Shown: in pieces, positions 61,210-64,000 of the stretch
Position numbering within the stretch: position 1 is the stretch's first letter
How the letters are laid out: every line of letters begins with the position of its first letter
The notes under the pieces: model-generated
Databases searched by the model: none
What the model was told of the DNA's origin: nothing
The model's input: only the letters and a program-made list of their open reading frames with translations
Made by a program: the position numbers and the translations under genes
Source of the DNA: Prochlorococcus sp. AG-388-E21
GTDB taxonomy: Bacteria; Cyanobacteriota; Cyanobacteriia; PCC-6307; Cyanobiaceae
DNA length: 64,000 bases
NCBI GenBank assembly: GCA_003279855.1
Contig: QCGO01000001.1
Location: 434,001-498,000 of the forward strand
Reading direction: 5' to 3'

Positions 61210-62211
61210 GTGAATCAAACTTTAATTCAAGAAATTCTCGAAGTAGTCGAGCAAGCCGCAATCGCATCAGCGAAACTTACAGGTTTAGGTCAGAAAGACG
61301 AAGCTGATGCAGCTGCTGTTGAAGCAATGAGGTTGCGTATGGGCAAAATTGAGATGAAAGGAAAAATTGTAATAGGTGAAGGTGAACGTGACGAAGCACC
61401 AATGTTATATATAGGGGAAGAGGTAGGTAGTGGAAACGGTCCAGGGGTTGACTTTGCTGTAGACCCTTGTGAAGGAACTAATCTATGTGCTAACAACCAA
61501 CGAGGATCCATGGCAGTATTAGCTGCTTCCGACACTGGGGGGCTTTTCAATGCACCTGATTTTTATATGAATAAATTGGCAGCACCTCCAGCGGCAAAAG
61601 GAAAGGTAGATATTAGGAATTCAGCTACTGAGAATTTAAAAATTTTAAGTAATTGCTTAGATCTAGCGATTGATGAACTTACTGTAGTAGTTATGGATAG
61701 AGCAAGACACAAAAATTTGATCAAGGAGATTCGAGAATGTGGAGCAAAAATTCAACCAATTTCTGATGGAGACGTTCAAGCTGCAATTGCTTGCGGATTT
61801 GCTGGTACAGGAACTCATTGCTTAATGGGTATTGGAGCAGCTCCAGAAGGTGTTATATCTGCTGCTGCAATGAGAGCTCTTGGTGGACATTTTCAAGGAC
61901 AGTTAGTTTATGACCCTGCAATTGCCCAAACTTCTGAATGGGCAGACTATACAAAAGAAGGAAATATAAAACGTTTAAATGAAATGGGAATTACAGATAT
62001 TGACAAAATCTATGAGGCCAATGAACTTGCATCAGGAGAAAATGTGATCTTTGCGGGAAGTGGAATTACTGATGGATTATTATTTGACGGAGTCAAATTT
62101 GAAAAAGACTGTACTAGAACCAGTAGCCTTGTAATAAGTACATTGGATAGCACTTGTCGATTTACAAATACAATACACATGAAAGATGGTGCTAAAAGCA
62201 TTAGCCTTTAA
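61210..62211 (+). CDS. glpX: Bifunctional fructose/sedoheptulose bisphosphatase, class II
   Basis: 333 aa, the cyanobacterial FBPase/SBPase. GTG start. [40 protein letters not shown] and [11 protein letters not shown] bind Mg and the substrate; [20 protein letters not shown] and [20 protein letters not shown] follow. It has a regulatory redox/AMP role in related proteins. Next to rpe on the other strand. Confidence 0.95.
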   Translation: MNQTLIQEILEVVEQAAIASAKLTGLGQKDEADAAAVEAMRLRMGKIEMKGKIVIGEGERDEAPMLYIGEEVGSGNGPGVDFAVDPCEGTNLCANNQRGSMAVLAASDTGGLFNAPDFYMNKLAAPPAAKGKVDIRNSATENLKILSNCLDLAIDELTVVVMDRARHKNLIKEIRECGAKIQPISDGDVQAAIACGFAGTGTHCLMGIGAAPEGVISAAAMRALGGHFQGQLVYDPAIAQTSEWADYTKEGNIKRLNEMGITDIDKIYEANELASGENVIFAGSGITDGLLFDGVKFEKDCTRTSSLVISTLDSTCRFTNTIHMKDGAKSISL

Positions 62212-62228
62212 TATTTCAATTTAATTTT

Positions 62229-63539
62229 ATGCATATTGTTGTCGTCGGACTAAGTCATCGCACGGCACCTGTCGAAGTGCGTGAGAAGTTAAGTATTCCT
62301 GATCAATCGATTTCTGAATCATTAAAAACTCTGAGTATCAATTCTGATATTTTAGAAGTTTCTATTTTAAGTACTTGTAATAGGTTAGAAATATACGCTC
62401 TTGTTAAAGAGATAAATATTGGTATTTCAACTATTAAAGAATTTTTAACAGATTACTCGAGCTTAAATTTTGAAGACTTAAATCCTCATCTTTTTGATTT
62501 TAGACAAGAGGAAGCTGTTTTACATTTAATGAAAGTCTCAGCTGGATTAGATAGCCTCGTTTTGGGCGAAGGGCAAATACTCTCGCAAGTTAAAAAAATG
62601 ATGAGATTAGGTCAGGAGAATCAATCTACTGGGCCAATTCTTAATAGGTTATTAAGTCAATCAGTTAGTGCCGGGAAGAAAGTTAGATCTGAAACAAATT
62701 TAGGAACTGGTGCTGTTTCAATTAGTTCGGCCGCTGTAGAACTGGCTCAATTAAAAATTGGACAGGATCATGGTGTTGATGGGCTCGTTAGTTTGAAATC
62801 AGAAAAAGTTCTAGTCGTTGGAGCTGGAAGGATGAGTAGACTTTTAATAACTCATTTGAAATCCAAAGGATGCCATAAGCTCACTCTTTTAAATAGAAAT
62901 ATTGATAGAGCAGTTAATCTTGCAGGAGATTTCCCAGATCTTGAAATAAATTGCAAGAGTTTAAATGAATTGGATGAAAATATATCTTTATCCTCTCTTG
63001 TCTTTACAAGTACTGCCTCTGAAAAACCTTTTATTGATTTAGCAAGAGTTGAAAATATTAGTTTAAATAACAAACTTAAATTTATTGATATAGGTGTTCC
63101 AAGAAATATATCAAATGATGTTAAACATCATGCTTCTATAGAGTCTTTTGATGTTGATGACTTGGAGGAAGTTGTTTCTAGAAATCAAGAATTTAGACAA
63201 AAAATAGCAAAAGAGGCTGAATCTTTAGTTAAAGATGAAAGAATTATTTTTTTGGAGTGGTGGGCTAGTTTGGAAGCAGTTCCAGTTATAAATAAATTAA
63301 GATCTGATTTGGAATTAATAAGAAAAGAAGAGTTACAAAAGGCACTAAGTAGAATGGGACCTGATTTTTCTGCTCGAGAAAGGAAAGTTGTAGAGGCTTT
63401 AACTAAAGGGATTATTAATAAGATTCTTCACACACCAGTCACTAAATTGAGAAGTCCTCAGTCAAGAGATGAAAGGCAAGCATCATTAAAAATCGTAGAA
63501 AAATTGTTTTCTTTAGTAGATGATGAACAAAATTTTTAA
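62229..63539 (+). CDS. hemA: Glutamyl-tRNA reductase
   Basis: 436 aa, first committed step of tetrapyrrole synthesis (glutamyl-tRNA to glutamate-1-semialdehyde), NADPH-dependent. The catalytic Cys50 is in ILSTCNRLEIY; GLDSLVLGEGQILSQVKK, SVSAGKKVRSETNLGTGAVS and the Rossmann VLVVGAGRMSRL follow, with C-terminal dimer helix. Only 17 bases separate it from glpX, so both may be on one message. Confidence 0.95.
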   Translation: MHIVVVGLSHRTAPVEVREKLSIPDQSISESLKTLSINSDILEVSILSTCNRLEIYALVKEINIGISTIKEFLTDYSSLNFEDLNPHLFDFRQEEAVLHLMKVSAGLDSLVLGEGQILSQVKKMMRLGQENQSTGPILNRLLSQSVSAGKKVRSETNLGTGAVSISSAAVELAQLKIGQDHGVDGLVSLKSEKVLVVGAGRMSRLLITHLKSKGCHKLTLLNRNIDRAVNLAGDFPDLEINCKSLNELDENISLSSLVFTSTASEKPFIDLARVENISLNNKLKFIDIGVPRNISNDVKHHASIESFDVDDLEEVVSRNQEFRQKIAKEAESLVKDERIIFLEWWASLEAVPVINKLRSDLELIRKEELQKALSRMGPDFSARERKVVEALTKGIINKILHTPVTKLRSPQSRDERQASLKIVEKLFSLVDDEQNF

Positions 63540-63668
63540 AAATAACTGACTTTATATTAAGTTTTTCATTAGATTTTTCTAAATACCTTTGTAAAGTGGC
63601 CATTCCCATTTTTAAATTTGCACATAATCAGTTAATTTTAATAATTGAGTATACCTCCATTAAATTGA

Positions 63669-64000
63669 ATGAAGCGTGTGTTGGCAATCATCCTCGGTGG
63701 AGGAAAAGGTTCTAGGCTTTATCCCTTAACAAAAATGAGGGCTAAACCTGCAGTTCCTTTAGCAGGTAAATATCGTTTGATTGATATCCCAATTAGTAAT
63801 TGTATTAATTCTGGGATTAATAAAATGTATGTTTTAACTCAGTTTAATAGTGCTTCTCTTAACAGACATATTGGGAGAACCTACAATTTAAGTGCTCCCT
63901 TTGGGCAAGGATTTGTGGAAGTACTAGCTGCTCAGCAGACTCCTGATAGTCCAAAGTGGTTTGAAGGTACTGCTGATGCAGTAAGAAAGTATCAATGGTT
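63669..64000 (+). CDS. glgC: Glucose-1-phosphate adenylyltransferase, 5' part
   Basis: The first 110 codons only; the gene runs off the window. It starts [20 protein letters not shown] with the nucleotide-binding [20 protein letters not shown] motif, then [20 protein letters not shown]. It makes ADP-glucose for glycogen in cyanobacteria, under 3-phosphoglycerate/phosphate control. The upstream 129-base gap shows no other gene. Confidence 0.95.
   Translation, partial: MKRVLAIILGGGKGSRLYPLTKMRAKPAVPLAGKYRLIDIPISNCINSGINKMYVLTQFNSASLNRHIGRTYNLSAPFGQGFVEVLAAQQTPDSPKWFEGTADAVRKYQW

Noticed and set aside
1..64000. tRNA or rRNA genes, CRISPR arrays, insertion sequences, integrases
   Set aside because: Looked for cloverleaf/CCA-type patterns, spaced direct repeats and transposase or integrase motifs; none seen by eye, although a tRNA scan would be a better test.

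Overview
This 64 kb window has very AT-rich DNA, short intergenic gaps and a gene set that points to a streamlined marine picocyanobacterium, most likely a high-light-adapted Prochlorococcus. The markers are tiny high-light-inducible (Hlip) proteins, PetN, PcyA, ChlP, Thf1/Psb29, CcsA, bifunctional GlpX, a ClpS2-type adaptor, a Yfr2-like ncRNA and many very small ORFs. I cannot assign the strain. I saw no rRNA, tRNA, CRISPR array, insertion sequence or integrase.

Layout. (1) 1-14.3 kb is accessory-like: dozens of small ORFs, many with one membrane segment, with clpS2, a Yfr2-like ncRNA, two hli genes, a Trp-rich protein, an SDR, a glutamine amidotransferase-like protein and a DUF1499 protein. 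It contains a nonsense-interrupted NTF2-like gene, an apparent frameshift in a DUF3764-like gene, and a divergent cluster of tiny genes (3.7-4.7 kb) with unusually strong Shine-Dalgarno sites and a CP12-like cysteine motif. (2) 14.4-19.3 kb: a K+ channel/TrkA protein, then pstS-pstC-pstA-pstB for high-affinity phosphate import. (3) 19.4-20.4 kb: small ORFs, a 12-bp inverted repeat and a terminator. (4) 20.6-26.3 kb (minus): the four-gene ligase-associated DNA repair operon (exonuclease, ATP-dependent ligase, Lhr-like helicase, PdeM phosphoesterase) with overlapping or abutting genes. (5) 26.4-33.4 kb: small hypotheticals, an IF2_N protein, a DUF2130 protein, a ribbon-helix-helix candidate with an inverted repeat in its promoter, a lipoprotein, DUF2103 and petN. 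(6) 33.4-43 kb: thf1, clpP, ftsH, a SipA/CRR42-like NDH assembly protein, an M16 protease pair, pcyA and a DevBCA-type exporter. (7) 43-64 kb is conserved core: glycosyltransferase, rpsB-tsf, recG, M15 dipeptidase, sir, glyS, chlP, M15B carboxypeptidase, typA, DUF309, lptB, ccsA, rpe, glpX, hemA and the 5' part of glgC.

Functionally the core genes cover phosphate uptake, thylakoid proteostasis and photosystem upkeep (FtsH, ClpP, ClpS2, Thf1, PetN, CcsA, Hlips), tetrapyrrole and chlorophyll supply (HemA, PcyA, ChlP), the Calvin cycle and glycogen (Rpe, GlpX, GlgC), sulfur assimilation (Sir), translation (S2, EF-Ts, GlyS, TypA) and repair (RecG, ligase operon).

The best candidates for something undescribed are the strong-SD tiny-gene cluster at 3.7-4.7 kb, a predicted pseudoknot-versus-hairpin leader in front of rpsB, the probable self-regulating RHH gene near 29 kb, and the strong-SD TTG ORF/structured transcript at 8.35-8.55 kb. 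Many starts here are TTG or GTG. Small ORFs were translated by hand, and most have no recognised function.
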